NCBI GenBank assembly: GCA_015272215.1
Contig: JACYMD010000031.1
Location: forward strand, 58,010 to 122,009
Source: Rivularia sp. T60_A2020_040
GTDB taxonomy: Bacteria; Cyanobacteriota; Cyanobacteriia; Cyanobacteriales; Nostocaceae
Direction of reading: 5' to 3'
Length of the DNA stretch: 64,000 nucleotides
Below the pieces are notes generated by a model. The model had not been told where the DNA came from. It was given only the letters and a program-made list of their open reading frames with translations, and ran no database searches. Shown here in pieces: positions 27,195 to 36,916 of the stretch; the first letter of the stretch is position 1; each line of letters starts with the position of its first letter. A program made the position numbers and the translations under genes.

Positions 27195-27365
27195 AACCCT
27201 GACTGCAACAGCCAGGGTTCAACATTTGTAATAACTTCTTTATAAGTAATTACAAAATCCTTACATCATCTAATTCTTACTACTAAGAGTGGAAAAAGAG
27301 GGAAGTTGGGATGTTAACCTAGGCAGGAAATTAAGCTTTTGTTAAAGCGCCTGCTGTCTCTGGCT
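27195..27365 (-). promoter_or_regulatory. Ribosomal protein L10 leader
   Basis: On the minus strand, upstream of rplJ, the RNA would contain CAGAGACAGCAGGCGC, then AATTTCCTGCCTAGGTT, which matches by eye the conserved kink-turn region of the L10 leader family, followed near the gene by a hairpin AACCCTGGCTG-TTG-CAGTCAGGGTT (27195-27219). L10(L12)4 binding here would give autogenous repression of rplJ-rplL. The assignment rests on remembered consensus and position. Confidence 0.75.
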
Positions 27366-27509
27366 GTTATCTATTTATTTTTAAGGTTTGAAGTTGAGAG
27401 TTAGGACATGAAGTTAGGAGTTAAAAATAATTTTCTTTGATTAACCCATAACTTACAAATCATAACTCAAAATTAATCAAAATTGATTGAAAGTTAATTT
27501 TTTTCTCAG

Positions 27510-28229
27510 TTAAGCTGCTTGACCAATTTTTAAATCGCGTAAAGCATTAACATCAATTTTTATGGATGGTCCCATGGTGGCAGAAACATATACAGTCCGC
27601 CAATAGCGACCTTTTGCTCCTGAAGGACGGTTACGTTCAATGCTTTCTTGCAACGCCTTCAAGTTGATCAATAAATCTTCTGGGGAAAAAGATGCCTTAC
27701 CAAACATAACATGAACTATGCCAGTACGGTCGGCTCGAAATTCTAATTTACCAGCTTTGAATTCCTCAATCGCACTTGCCAGGTCAAATGTCACGGTTCC
27801 ACCTTTGGGGGATGGCATCAAACCACGGGGACCTAATAGTTTACCAAGTTTTGCTACTTGCGGCATGACATCGGGAGTCGCAATTAGCTTATCAAAGTCC
27901 ATTCTTCCTTGCTGAATCTCGGTAATCAGTTCTTCTGAGCCAACTACATCAGCACCTGCACTGGTGGCTTCTGCTACTTTCTCACCTCGTGCAATTACTG
28001 CTACTCTGATGTTTTGTCCGGTACCTTTGGGTAGTACTACTGTTGTCCGCAACTGTTGATCTGTATATTTGGGGTCAATTCCCAAGCGAATATGCGCTTC
28101 TGCGGCTTCGGGAAATTTTGCCGTTGCTGTCTCTTTGAGCAAAGTTAAAGCTTCTATCGGTTGATAGTCTTTATCTTCTACTTTTTCGTGCAGCTCTCTC
28201 AAACGACGCGATAATTTATTTTTTGCCAT
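27510..28229 (-). CDS. rplA: 50S ribosomal protein L1
   Basis: 239 residues, L1-stalk protein and usual translational repressor of the rplK-rplA mRNA. Family blocks are [35 protein letters not shown], and [16 protein letters not shown]. An ATG at 28229 follows CAGGAGT by five bases. It lies between rplK and rplJ, with about 360 bp to rplJ that include the L10 leader, so rplJ probably has its own promoter or attenuator. Confidence 0.98.
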   Translation of the reverse strand: MAKNKLSRRLRELHEKVEDKDYQPIEALTLLKETATAKFPEAAEAHIRLGIDPKYTDQQLRTTVVLPKGTGQNIRVAVIARGEKVAEATSAGADVVGSEELITEIQQGRMDFDKLIATPDVMPQVAKLGKLLGPRGLMPSPKGGTVTFDLASAIEEFKAGKLEFRADRTGIVHVMFGKASFSPEDLLINLKALQESIERNRPSGAKGRYWRTVYVSATMGPSIKIDVNALRDLKIGQAA

Positions 28230-28408
28230 TTTTTACTCCTGGGGTACTTAACGAGATTCATTCTCTCCCCCAAATCAATTTTAGATTTTAGATTTTGGAT
28301 TTTGGATTTTGGTTGTTAGTTATTGGCTGTTAGTTGTTAGTTGTTGGTAGTTAGCTTTTAATTCATAACTCATAACCCATAACTCCTAACTCATAACTCC
28401 CGCTCTTT

Positions 28409-28834
28409 TCACTCTGTAACCGTGACACCCATATTACGAGCGGTACCCGCAATAATTTTCATTGCTGCTTCGATGTCGTTAGCATTCAAATCAGGCATTT
28501 TGGTTTCGGCAATTTCTCGCAATTGCTCTTTTGTGATCGAACCAACTTTAGCTTTATTTGGTTCGGCAGAACCTTTGGGTATTTTGGCTGCTTTGGTAAT
28601 TAATACCGATGCTGGAGGAGTTTTTAAAACAAATGTGAAACTGCGGTCTTCAAAAACCGAAATTTCTACTGGAATAACCGTCCCAGCTTTATCCGCTGTT
28701 TTGGCATTGTACTCCTTGCAGAACATCATGATATTAACACCGTGCTGACCTAAAGCAGGTCCTACAGGAGGTGCTGGGTTCGCTTTCCCAGCTTGCAGAG
28801 CCAGTTTAATAATCGCTGTTATTTTCTTCGCCAT
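28409..28834 (-). CDS. rplK: 50S ribosomal protein L11
   Basis: 141 residues, part of the GTPase-associated centre. It begins [20 protein letters not shown] with the conserved [16 protein letters not shown] and ends with the rRNA-binding block [20 protein letters not shown] and MGVTV. It starts six bases after the nusG stop, so the two are co-transcribed. The gap to rplA is filled with TAACTCC-type heptamers. Confidence 0.98.
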   Translation of the reverse strand: MAKKITAIIKLALQAGKANPAPPVGPALGQHGVNIMMFCKEYNAKTADKAGTVIPVEISVFEDRSFTFVLKTPPASVLITKAAKIPKGSAEPNKAKVGSITKEQLREIAETKMPDLNANDIEAAMKIIAGTARNMGVTVTE

Positions 28835-28840
28835 TTCCTA

Positions 28841-29482
28841 CTAGCTTTGTTTTTCTACTTGGTTGAATTCCAATTCGACTGGCGTGTCTCTTCCAAAAAT
28901 CGAAAGCAATGCTTTGAGCTTGCTTCGTTCCGGACTTACTTCAATTACCTCACCTTCAAAGTCTTTGAATGGACCTGAACGCACAATTATCTTATCACCA
29001 GTAGCCATATCAATTTTCACTACTGGCTCTTGTTCGGTAGCTTGCTTGAAGATTCTTTCGACTTCACCTCGAGACAGAGGTAACGGTTTTACGTGTCCCC
29101 GTCCTCTTGCGCTACCGCGTTTCTGTTCGGCTCCAACGAAGTTGATTACATGGGGGGTGTTTCGCACCACCTGCCAAATATCATCTTCCATTTCCATCTT
29201 TACCAGTACATAGCCAGGAAATACCTTTTCTTCTGTCTGGTAGCGACTGCCATCTTTACGAATTTTAACTGTTGGCGTGTGTGGAATTTCTACCTGGATA
29301 ATTTTGTCAGCTACATCAAAGGTTTGAATGCGCTGCTCCAAGTTGGTTTTTACACGCTTCTCGCAGCCAGAGGCTACTTGTACTGCATACCAGCGCGGTG
29401 ATTGTACACCTTCGTTTGACGCTGCTTCCATTTCCTCTGACTGCAACGGCGAATTACGATCTTCGTCTGTTGCAGAATTCAT
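28841..29482 (-). CDS. nusG: Transcription termination/antitermination protein NusG
   Basis: About 213 residues. The NGN domain starts at WYAVQVASGCEKRVKTNL and includes FPGYVLVKMEMEDD and RNTPHVINFVG; the C-terminal KOW motif is VRSGPFKDFEGEV. The open frame reaches 29506, but the ATG at 29480-29482 overlaps the secE stop as ATGA, the normal coupling in this operon, so I choose it. An acidic N-terminal extension of about 30 residues precedes the NGN domain. Confidence 0.96.
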   Translation of the reverse strand: MNSATDEDRNSPLQSEEMEAASNEGVQSPRWYAVQVASGCEKRVKTNLEQRIQTFDVADKIIQVEIPHTPTVKIRKDGSRYQTEEKVFPGYVLVKMEMEDDIWQVVRNTPHVINFVGAEQKRGSARGRGHVKPLPLSRGEVERIFKQATEQEPVVKIDMATGDKIIVRSGPFKDFEGEVIEVSPERSKLKALLSIFGRDTPVELEFNQVEKQS

Positions 29483-29703
29483 TTGAATACCACTGTTGCT
29501 GCCCAAGCAAAGAATTTATCTACAAAAAATATCACTGTAGCCGAAAGGGTTACCATCAACAGCACCGCTGCGGATTCACTCACGAGCTGTTTACGACTTG
29601 GCCAAACAACTTTCTCAAATTCCTCTTTGGTTCCTTTTAAGAAGTTGCCAGCATTAAACCCGCTACTCATTTCCTGTACCTGTGCTTCGTTTTTCTTGAC
29701 CAC
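29479..29703 (-). CDS. secE: Preprotein translocase subunit SecE
   Basis: 74 residues, single-span essential subunit of the SecYEG channel. The amphipathic helix FLKGTKEEFEKVVWPSRKQL carries the conserved WPSR, and one transmembrane helix follows (AAVLLMVTLSATVIFFV). The start is GTG at 29701-29703. The stop overlaps nusG by ATGA. It sits just downstream of tRNA-Trp, the usual bacterial arrangement. Confidence 0.96.
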   Translation of the reverse strand: MVKKNEAQVQEMSSGFNAGNFLKGTKEEFEKVVWPSRKQLVSESAAVLLMVTLSATVIFFVDKFFAWAATVVFK

Positions 29704-29899
29704 GGTGTTTACTCTCCCCCAAACATAATATTCTTAGTTACATCAAAGTTCTCCATTAATACTAACAGCTTTGATTTAGACCATTATTTATAATTAAATT
29801 CCTAAAGCTGCTATAAACATAAAATCAACCCGAAATTTTCAGTAAAACTGATATTGCAGCGGTAACTGCAAAGCTTTCGGGCTGCATTTTATTTGAGAG

Positions 29900-29972
29900 C
29901 GCGCCCTGGAGGACTCGAACCCCCGACATCAGGTTTTGGAGACCTGCGTTCTACCAACTGAACTAAGAGCGC
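29900..29972 (-). tRNA. tRNA-Trp (anticodon CCA)
   Basis: The minus-strand sequence folds as a tRNA: acceptor GCGCTCT with AGGGCGC, D arm with TAGTTCAGTTGGTAGAAC, anticodon loop CTCCAAA inside AGGTCTCCAAAACCT, and T arm GGGGGTTCGAGTCCTCC. The anticodon CCA reads UGG (Trp). The discriminator base is G; CCA is not encoded. It precedes secE, as in many bacteria. Confidence 0.95.
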
Positions 29973-30117
29973 ACAAGCTTTATTAATAATTATTTTGTGC
30001 CGGTCTTAACTAGTTTAACTTAATTGTGGCATTTAAGATCCATTTTTTTTGAAAAATTAATAATCAGCCACAATTTTTTCAAAAAGCCACTTGCACACTC
30101 ATTCAAAGAAAGCACTC

Positions 30118-30201
30118 AGATAGTTGATGGGCTTGGTTTGTGTCCCGTCAAACTATCTATCGAGTCTTCATCGCATCTCCGCAGCGAGAGATGCTTGAAG
30201 A
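30118..30201 (-). other. Two adjacent stable hairpins, possible structured RNA or terminator
   Basis: Between rplS and tRNA-Trp, hairpin 1 pairs AGATAGTTTGACGGG with CCCATCAACTATCT (30118-30158), and hairpin 2 pairs TCTTCA..GCATCTC with GAGATGC..TGAAGA around an eight-base loop (30165-30201). No T-run directly follows on the minus strand, so neither is an ordinary intrinsic terminator. It could be a processing site for the rplS-tRNA transcript or a small RNA. An open frame on the plus strand here looks spurious. Confidence 0.5.
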
Positions 30202-30256
30202 GTGATGCTGATGAAGCTGTAAATGCTCGTATCATTTATACGGGTATTTATTGAAG

Positions 30257-30619
30257 TTACAATGGGCGATCAAAACGTTGTTTAATCCGAGTCGCTTTAC
30301 CTATGCGATCGCGAAGATAATAAAGTTTAGCACGTCTAACTTTACCGCGACGCATGACTTTTATATTATCAATTCGCGGAGAATGCAACAGAAAAACCCG
30401 TTCAACACCAACACCTTGGAATACTTTGCGAACCGTAATGGTTTCGTTGATTCCACCATTACGCATGGCAATTACAACTCCTTCATAGGGCTGTACGCGG
30501 AATTTCTCTCCTTCTTTGATTTTTACTCCGACTCTCACGGTATCACCTACGTAAATTACTGGTAGGTCTGTTTTGAGTTGTTCCGCCTCTAAGTTGCGGA
30601 TAATTTCTTGTACGTTCAT
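30257..30619 (-). CDS. rplS: 50S ribosomal protein L19
   Basis: 120 residues. Family blocks are [52 protein letters not shown], and the basic end [19 protein letters not shown]. It lies at the subunit interface of the ribosome. Upstream of the tRNA-Trp-secE-nusG series on the same strand, as usual in cyanobacteria. Confidence 0.98.
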   Translation of the reverse strand: MNVQEIIRNLEAEQLKTDLPVIYVGDTVRVGVKIKEGEKFRVQPYEGVVIAMRNGGINETITVRKVFQGVGVERVFLLHSPRIDNIKVMRRGKVRRAKLYYLRDRIGKATRIKQRFDRPL

Positions 30620-30793
30620 TGTTTGTCTTCAAATATCACGATCACCAATAATAAATCCATATCGATGTTTTAGTCCACCAATTTCAAGCCATTATTTTAA
30701 TGATTACAATAATTTTTTGGATTAACCTGAATTTATTTTCACCAAACGGTAGTTGACAGGGCTGAAATAATGTACTTAGAGTATTAAAGTTAT

Positions 30794-31759
30794 ATGAAAT
30801 TTAGCGTTGTTATTACAACATATAATCGGTTATATTTACTTAAACGAGCAATTAACTCTGCTTTTAACCAAACTCTTGAGTGTGAAGTGATTGTTGCTGA
30901 TGATTGTTCTTCTGATGGAACTTCCGAGTATGTCAAAAATTTCAAGGAACAGCTACCACCCGCACAACAGCAACGATTGATTTATTTTTGTAATAGTAAA
31001 AATTCCGGTCATGCTGCGACGGTAAATGCTGGAATAGAAAAGGCTAAAGGTGAGTGGATTAAATTTTTAGACGATGATGATTATCTTGCGAATAATTGTC
31101 TGGAGGAAATGCAAAAGGCGATCGCGCTTCATGAAAATGCTGTAATTTGCTCGTGTATTGCTTCTCAAGTAAATGAGTTGGAAGTTGAGGTGGGTCGTAC
31201 ACCTGTACTGGGTCCGGGATTAGCTTTTTATATACCCCAAGAAGATATTCATTACGGTATGCTTTTGGAAAGATTACCATTTGGGACTCCGGTTCAGGTA
31301 GCTTGTACTCGTGAAGCTTTTCTAAAAAGCGGTGGATGGGATATTAAATTAATTGGTTGCGATGATATTGATTCTTGGATTCGTATTGCTCAGTTTGGAG
31401 ATGCCCTAATCTTAAATCAGTGTTTAGCATACCGAACAATTTGGTCTGGAGGATATGATCAAAAAATTTTTCTACAAAAGCGTTTGAATACTAATATTTT
31501 AATGAAAGAGAAAATTTACGCTTTAGTTGACGAACAATACCGCTCTCAAATTCCGCCTTTTGACGATATTATCAATTATTTGAAACTCCACTGGGCGATG
31601 GTGGCATTAAAGCAAAAAAAAGTCAGCCATTTTCTCAAATTAGCAGATGCTTCTATTTTATCTTTAACTGCTTGGCGACTTTTACTTGCTTCAGGTTTAG
31701 CGCGTCGCGGAAATTTACATACTTCTAATTTACGTAAAATTGTCTTAATTGAATCATAA
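30794..31759 (+). CDS. Family 2 glycosyltransferase (GT-A fold)
   Basis: 321 residues. The GT2 start FSVVITTYNRLYLLKRAI, the nucleotide-binding acidic site VIVADDCSSDGTSEYV, and the metal-binding DDDD in WIKFLDDDDYLA (about residue 94) are clear. An acidic pair in GWDIKLIGCDDIDSWIR could supply the acceptor-site base. No membrane helix is obvious. It probably transfers a sugar from a nucleotide donor to a surface glycan or lipid. A 640-bp gap separates it from the next glycosyltransferase on the same strand. Confidence 0.9.
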   Translation: MKFSVVITTYNRLYLLKRAINSAFNQTLECEVIVADDCSSDGTSEYVKNFKEQLPPAQQQRLIYFCNSKNSGHAATVNAGIEKAKGEWIKFLDDDDYLANNCLEEMQKAIALHENAVICSCIASQVNELEVEVGRTPVLGPGLAFYIPQEDIHYGMLLERLPFGTPVQVACTREAFLKSGGWDIKLIGCDDIDSWIRIAQFGDALILNQCLAYRTIWSGGYDQKIFLQKRLNTNILMKEKIYALVDEQYRSQIPPFDDIINYLKLHWAMVALKQKKVSHFLKLADASILSLTAWRLLLASGLARRGNLHTSNLRKIVLIES

Positions 31760-32400
31760 ATTATAAATTGGTAATTGGTAATTGCGAATTGCGAATTGAT
31801 AATTGGGAATAAAAATTGGTGAAATACTTTTTCATCCGTGATCGGGTTATATTTATTTTCGCAGAGTTATTTAGATTGTTCAAATTATGATTATTTTAAT
31901 ATAATATTGAATATTTTTAATATATTTAATTTCTTTTGCTAGAGATATTTCACGATAAAAACATATACTGTATTGGCAATCTATAAACGTTTAGAGTATA
32001 TTTTTAATATAATATTATAAAATCGGACAAAATACGGAATAAGTAACTATCACTGAATGCATTTATCTCTCTAAATTGCTTCTGTACAATATCAGAATTA
32101 ATAAATTCGCTTATTAGATATGCTTCTTGTTCCGAGGAAGCATCCTATATTTTATTTGGGTATATATATATAAATTAGTAGTCAAACATTGTTTGATTGC
32201 TTAGAACTGACTATGGCTATGTTTTGGAATTATTAATTAATTTATGAAACACAATATTTTTCATTAAATAAAAAAATCAGGAAACAAATTATTTAAAAAT
32301 TTCATCTGAATTATTAAATAAAACTGGTATATCAAAGCATTTACTAGAAATTCATGCTTTGCGTAAATCTAAAAAACCTATTTTAATTCATAGTATCTCA
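31760..32400. other. Repeat-bearing AT-rich gap between glycosyltransferases
   Basis: It begins with GGTAATT/GCGAATT heptamers (31768-31812). The rest is strongly AT-rich with no convincing gene, plus a small GAGGAAGCATCC region near 32133 and a TATATATATA tract at about 32161. It presumably carries the promoter of the GT4 gene. Confidence 0.5.
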
Positions 32401-33468
32401 ATGAAAATAATACATATTTTGAACGATATTCAAGAAATTGGTAACGGCATTATTAATGTAGCTGTGGATACTGCTTGTTTACAAGCTAAAAATGGTCATA
32501 ATGTAGCGGTGATTTCTGGTGGTGGAGAATATGAAACATTGCTGAGTAAATATGGGGTTCAACATTACCATTTAAATCAAAAAAGAACACCGCAAAATAT
32601 TTTGAAAGCAGGAATAATTTATCGACAGATTATCAAAGATTTTCAACCAGATATTGTTCATGCTCATATGATGACGGGGATACTATTAGCAAGTGCTTTG
32701 AGATTTGGAAATAGTTATGGTTTGGTTTCTACGGTACACAACGAATTTCAGCGCGAAAGTATATTGATGGGTTTAGCTGACAAAGTAATTGCTGTGAGTA
32801 AAGTGGTTGCTCAAAGTATGGCAAAAAAAGGTATTTCGGAAAATAAATTACGGGTTATTTGTAATGGTACTTTAGGAAGTCCGCGTAACTCGATCAAAGG
32901 TGAATATGAACATTTACAATTACAGCATCCGGCAATTATCACTGTTGCGGGAATGTATCAACGTAAAGGTATTGCTATATTAATAGATGCTTTTGAACAA
33001 GTTGCAAATTTATTTCCCGATGCTCATCTTTATATAGTAGGAAATGGTCCTGATAAAGAAGAGTTTGAAGCACAAGCAAAACAATTAGATTGCAATGAGC
33101 GTATTCATTTTGAAGGTTATCAACCACAACCGCAACGCTATTTAAAATCTGGCGATATATTTGTTTTAGCTTCTTTTCGTGACCCTTGTCCATTGGTACT
33201 TTCAGAAGCCCGTGAAGCAGGTTGTGCGATTATTGCAACTGATGTTGATGGAATTCCGGAAGCTTTAGATTATGGTGAAGCTGGACTTTTAGTACCGGCA
33301 AAAGATAGTCAAGCTTTAGCAGCTAAATTAAAAACTTTGCTTAATGATTCAAATGCATTACATGAGTGGAAAAATCGAGCCAGTCAAAATTTAGAACGGT
33401 TGAATGTTAAGCGGGTTTGTCAAGAAACAATAGCAGTTTATCAAGAGTTAATGAATGGGGAGAGTTGA
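32401..33468 (+). CDS. Family 4 glycosyltransferase (GT-B fold)
   Basis: About 355 residues. The N-terminal domain (MKIIHILNDIQEIGNGI to HAHMMTGILLASAL) and the C-terminal GT4 donor domain (ITVAGMYQRKGIAILIDAF, YIVGNGPDKEEFEAQA, and SFRDPCPLVLSEAREAG with the EX7E-type signature) fit a retaining GT-B enzyme. The frame is open from a TTG at 32359, but the ATG at 32401 begins the standard fold. Activity on a surface polysaccharide is probable; the sugar cannot be told. Confidence 0.9.
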   Translation: MKIIHILNDIQEIGNGIINVAVDTACLQAKNGHNVAVISGGGEYETLLSKYGVQHYHLNQKRTPQNILKAGIIYRQIIKDFQPDIVHAHMMTGILLASALRFGNSYGLVSTVHNEFQRESILMGLADKVIAVSKVVAQSMAKKGISENKLRVICNGTLGSPRNSIKGEYEHLQLQHPAIITVAGMYQRKGIAILIDAFEQVANLFPDAHLYIVGNGPDKEEFEAQAKQLDCNERIHFEGYQPQPQRYLKSGDIFVLASFRDPCPLVLSEAREAGCAIIATDVDGIPEALDYGEAGLLVPAKDSQALAAKLKTLLNDSNALHEWKNRASQNLERLNVKRVCQETIAVYQELMNGES

Positions 33469-33531
33469 CAGTTGACAGTTGACAAACTACTAACCACCAA
33501 CCACCATCAACTAACCACCATCAACTAACAA
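33462..33531. repeat. GACAGTT and CAACTAACCAC tandem repeats
   Basis: Directly after the GT4 stop, three GACAGTT heptamers are followed by several ACCACCA/TCAACTA units. They fill the gap between the convergent GT4 and RND permease genes. Confidence 0.75.
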
Positions 33532-36500
33532 CTAACTCCTTCTTACCCATTTTCCACTGAACAAGTCGTGTAACAAAATGTAAAAAGACGGAATCACAAA
33601 TAGAGTTAATAATGTTGCTAAAGATAACCCAGAAAATACTACTACACCCAAAGGTTGCAAAAATTCTGAACCTTCCCCGATTCCTAATGCTAGGGGAAAC
33701 ATCCCCAAAACTGTAGTAATGGTAGTCATTAATACTGGACGTAAGCGTTGAGGTGCGGCTTGCAAAATTGCGGTTTGACGGTCAATACCTTGCTGTTCGC
33801 GAATTTGATTGGCTAGTTCTACCATGATAATGGCATTGTTTACTACGATACCTACTAACAATACAGCACCGACAATTACTGTTGCTCCGATGGCTGTTTG
33901 AGTTACATAAAGTCCGAAAATACCACCAGCTAATGCTAAAGGAATTGTAAACATAATTACTAACGGATCAACCAAGGAATTGTACTGCACAGCCATGACT
34001 ACAAACACTAGAAAAGCGGCTAATCCTCCTAATAAATTCAAAGAGTTTTGTAACTCCTGATTAGCTTCTGAAGCTGAACTGGGCAAGACTGACACACCCG
34101 ACGGTAAATCTAAATCCGCGAGTACTGAATTAACTTGGTTTAATGCATCACCAAGGCTGGCTCCTTCTGTTAAATTACCGGCAATAATAAAAACCTGACG
34201 CTGGTTAATCCGCTGAATTTCTCCGGGTGCTTGTCCGTCAACAATATTAGCAACATCACTGAGACGTATTTGACGGTTATTATTCACAAATAAAGGCAAT
34301 CTTGCTAGTTCGGAAGAAGATTTGATCGAGTCTTCGTCTAACTGTACCTTTATATCGACCAAACGATTACTACGTTGCAACTGAGTTGGTGTACTACCTT
34401 CAATAGCAGTTTGAATTGTGTCACCAATATCTTGAGTTGTTAAACCCACAGCCGCTACTCTTTCCCAGTCGGGAAGAATCTGAATTTCTGGTTGACGGGG
34501 GTCAGCATCAGGACGAAATCTAGCTAAAGTGACTTGCTCTTCCATTGCGGCTAATACTTGACGACCTGCTTGTTCTAAGGATTGGGAGTCGTTTCCTTGT
34601 AAAATTACATCAACTTCGGCACCGCGCACAGGAGAATTACTGAGAATTAAACCCCGAACTGCACCCGGACTTAGACGTAAGCGAATTCCTGCTAAGTTGA
34701 GTTTATCTAATTCGGTGGTAACTTTTTCGACATAAGCTTCTACATCTGTACCGGGTTTTAAGGTAATGGTACTCGAACCCCGTAATGGGTTTTGAATGGT
34801 ATTAGTACCAAATAGCGCACCTCCAGCGGTGGTAAATACGTATTCGGTTTCTGCCTGTTCGAGTAAAACTTCATCTACCGCAGTCATCACTTTACGGTTT
34901 GTTTCTAATGGTGTACCGGGAGGAAACTGAGCAAATAAATTGGCTTGTCCGGTACTGATACGGGGTAAAATTTCTTGAGGAATTTGAGGAATCATCCACA
35001 AACTGCTGCCCCCAAAAATTAAGATTGCAAGTCCAATTGCTAACCAGCGAAAACTCAATACTTTCGCTAAAAAATTCCGATATCCTGCTGTCGCAGCTTC
35101 AAAGCGACGATTAAATTGACGTAGCAGCCAAAATTCATTCAAGCGACTCGACCACCGCCAAGCTAACATTCGAGATGTCATCATGGGTACAACGGTGACT
35201 GCAATTAAGATCGAAGCCGCCACCGAAAAGCTGATGGTGAGAATTAACTCGTTGAATAGCAGGGAAATAAAGCCACCGATTAATATAAATGGCAATATTG
35301 CGACTAAGTTTGTACTGGTGGAAGCAATCAATGCTGATTCAACTTCTCGGCTACTTTGTTCGGCTTGAACGAGTAATTGATGGGGACTCAAACGAGTTTT
35401 CGCGGTTTTACCGGGAGTCATTCCTGCACCTTCGGCAATATTCTCCAACATGACGATGGAGTTATCCACAACAATCCCTACACCTAAAGCTAATCCACCC
35501 AAACTAAAAATGTTCAGAGAGAAGCCAGATATACCCATGAGAATAATTGCAGCCAGAGTAGCCAAGGGAATCGCCAACACGATGATAATTGTTTGACGGA
35601 TAGAACCAAGGAATAATAAAACAGCGATCGCAGCGAGTAAGGTACCAATTAAACCGGAAGTGGCTACGTTTGATATGGAGTTACGGATAAATTTTGATTC
35701 ATCTAAAGTAGTTGTAATTACTGTTCCTTCTGGAATCAAACCGGATTGTTTTAACTGTTCTAAACGGTTTTTGACTCTATCTACTACATCAACTGTATTA
35801 CCATCTGGTTGTTTTTGGACGCTGAGTTTGACTGCTTGTTCGCTATTGAGTAAAACGAACAATCGCTGTTCTTCGGAACCATCTATAACTTGGGCAAAAT
35901 CTCGCAGGTAAACGCGACGAGAGATACTAGGGGAGGTGGTAGATGATTCGGAGGAACCAGAAGAAACTTCAAAGGAGAGATTTTTGATTTCTTCAACATT
36001 TTGGAAACGTCCGACTGTACGAATTAATGGCTCGGAATTTTCCCCAAAAATTCTCCCACCGGAAATATCTTGATTACGGTTTCTCAATTCATCTAGTACA
36101 TCTGTTAACCCTACACCCAAAGCCTGCAAACGGTTTAAATCAATATTTACTCTAATTTCTTCCTGGAGTCCTCCCGATACATCTACCCCGGCAACTCCTG
36201 GAACTACACCGAGTTCGCGAGCGAGTTCTTCTTCCGCAAATACACGTAAATCAACGCCTTTTAAAGAAGGTGAAGTTAAGGCAAATTCGTAAACTGGTAG
36301 CTGGGAAGGGTCAAATTTAAAGATACGCGGTGCATCAATTGTATCTGGTAAACGACCTCTAGCTCTGTTGAATGCTGCTGTAGCATCATTAAGGGCTTGG
36401 TCAATATTTCCTCCCGGCTGAAAGTACAAATCTATACTTACTTGTCCTTCACGAGTTTGGGAATATACCTGAATTACTCCTTCTGTCGCAGCGAAAGCTT

Positions 36501-36732
36501 CTTCTAATGGTCTGGTAATTTCATCTATTCCCACTTCTGGAGAAATTCCCGGTGCTTCTATACGTGCGCCAATCCGGGGATAAGTAATTGTTGGCAGTAA
36601 ATCTACTGGTAATCGAATGATAAAAAAGATTCCTAGTACAATTACTGCCAGGGTTAGCATCAGTGTACCGATATGCTGGCGGATAGAAATACCGCTAATG
36701 CTAAATCCGCTTTTTTGATTAATTTGCTGCAT
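33532..36732 (-). CDS. RND efflux transporter permease (HAE1 type)
   Basis: 1066 residues, AcrB-type inner-membrane drug/proton antiporter. The protein has the RND plan: TM1 at about 20-40 (TLMLTLAVIVLGIFFIIRL), first periplasmic loop, TM2-6 with GISGFSLNIFSLGGLALGVG and VDNSIVMLENI (TM4 Asp), a cytoplasmic hinge, TM7, second loop, and TM8-12 with GIVVNNAIIMVELAN. Conserved VVDNSIV supports hydrophobe/amphiphile export rather than metal export. It is downstream of its periplasmic adaptor on the same strand; no TolC-like outer-membrane gene adjoins, so it must use one encoded elsewhere. Confidence 0.95.
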   Translation of the reverse strand: MQQINQKSGFSISGISIRQHIGTLMLTLAVIVLGIFFIIRLPVDLLPTITYPRIGARIEAPGISPEVGIDEITRPLEEAFAATEGVIQVYSQTREGQVSIDLYFQPGGNIDQALNDATAAFNRARGRLPDTIDAPRIFKFDPSQLPVYEFALTSPSLKGVDLRVFAEEELARELGVVPGVAGVDVSGGLQEEIRVNIDLNRLQALGVGLTDVLDELRNRNQDISGGRIFGENSEPLIRTVGRFQNVEEIKNLSFEVSSGSSESSTTSPSISRRVYLRDFAQVIDGSEEQRLFVLLNSEQAVKLSVQKQPDGNTVDVVDRVKNRLEQLKQSGLIPEGTVITTTLDESKFIRNSISNVATSGLIGTLLAAIAVLLFLGSIRQTIIIVLAIPLATLAAIILMGISGFSLNIFSLGGLALGVGIVVDNSIVMLENIAEGAGMTPGKTAKTRLSPHQLLVQAEQSSREVESALIASTSTNLVAILPFILIGGFISLLFNELILTISFSVAASILIAVTVVPMMTSRMLAWRWSSRLNEFWLLRQFNRRFEAATAGYRNFLAKVLSFRWLAIGLAILIFGGSSLWMIPQIPQEILPRISTGQANLFAQFPPGTPLETNRKVMTAVDEVLLEQAETEYVFTTAGGALFGTNTIQNPLRGSSTITLKPGTDVEAYVEKVTTELDKLNLAGIRLRLSPGAVRGLILSNSPVRGAEVDVILQGNDSQSLEQAGRQVLAAMEEQVTLARFRPDADPRQPEIQILPDWERVAAVGLTTQDIGDTIQTAIEGSTPTQLQRSNRLVDIKVQLDEDSIKSSSELARLPLFVNNNRQIRLSDVANIVDGQAPGEIQRINQRQVFIIAGNLTEGASLGDALNQVNSVLADLDLPSGVSVLPSSASEANQELQNSLNLLGGLAAFLVFVVMAVQYNSLVDPLVIMFTIPLALAGGIFGLYVTQTAIGATVIVGAVLLVGIVVNNAIIMVELANQIREQQGIDRQTAILQAAPQRLRPVLMTTITTVLGMFPLALGIGEGSEFLQPLGVVVFSGLSLATLLTLFVIPSFYILLHDLFSGKWVRRS

Positions 36733-36825
36733 ATTTTCAGGGAATTGGGAAGTTAGAAGAAGGGAGTTAGATTTGAGCTGTAGTGCGCTTTTTCGGCTTG
36801 GTGGATAATATTAAGTCTGGATGGT

Positions 36826-36916
36826 TACTCCTTTTGCGCTGAAAGATTATCGAAAAAAAAACCTTACTAGGCGCAGAGAACACAGAGGAAAGAGATAAAG
36901 AGAGAAAGCTAATTTT
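36826..36916 (-). repeat. 92-bp dispersed repeat, copy 2
   Basis: The reverse complement of this stretch matches 9874-9965 along its length (AAAATTAGCT, TCTCTTTCCTCTGTGTTCTC, TAATCTTTCAGCGCAAAAGG then AGTAA). The repeat starts inside the adaptor gene: the stop TAG at 36909-36911 is the TAG of its AAAATTAGCT end. It separates adaptor and permease. Confidence 0.8.

Noticed and set aside
30024..30254. 76-codon plus-strand frame between tRNA-Trp and rplS
   Set aside because: It runs antisense through two hairpins and the gene-free gap, with no family features.
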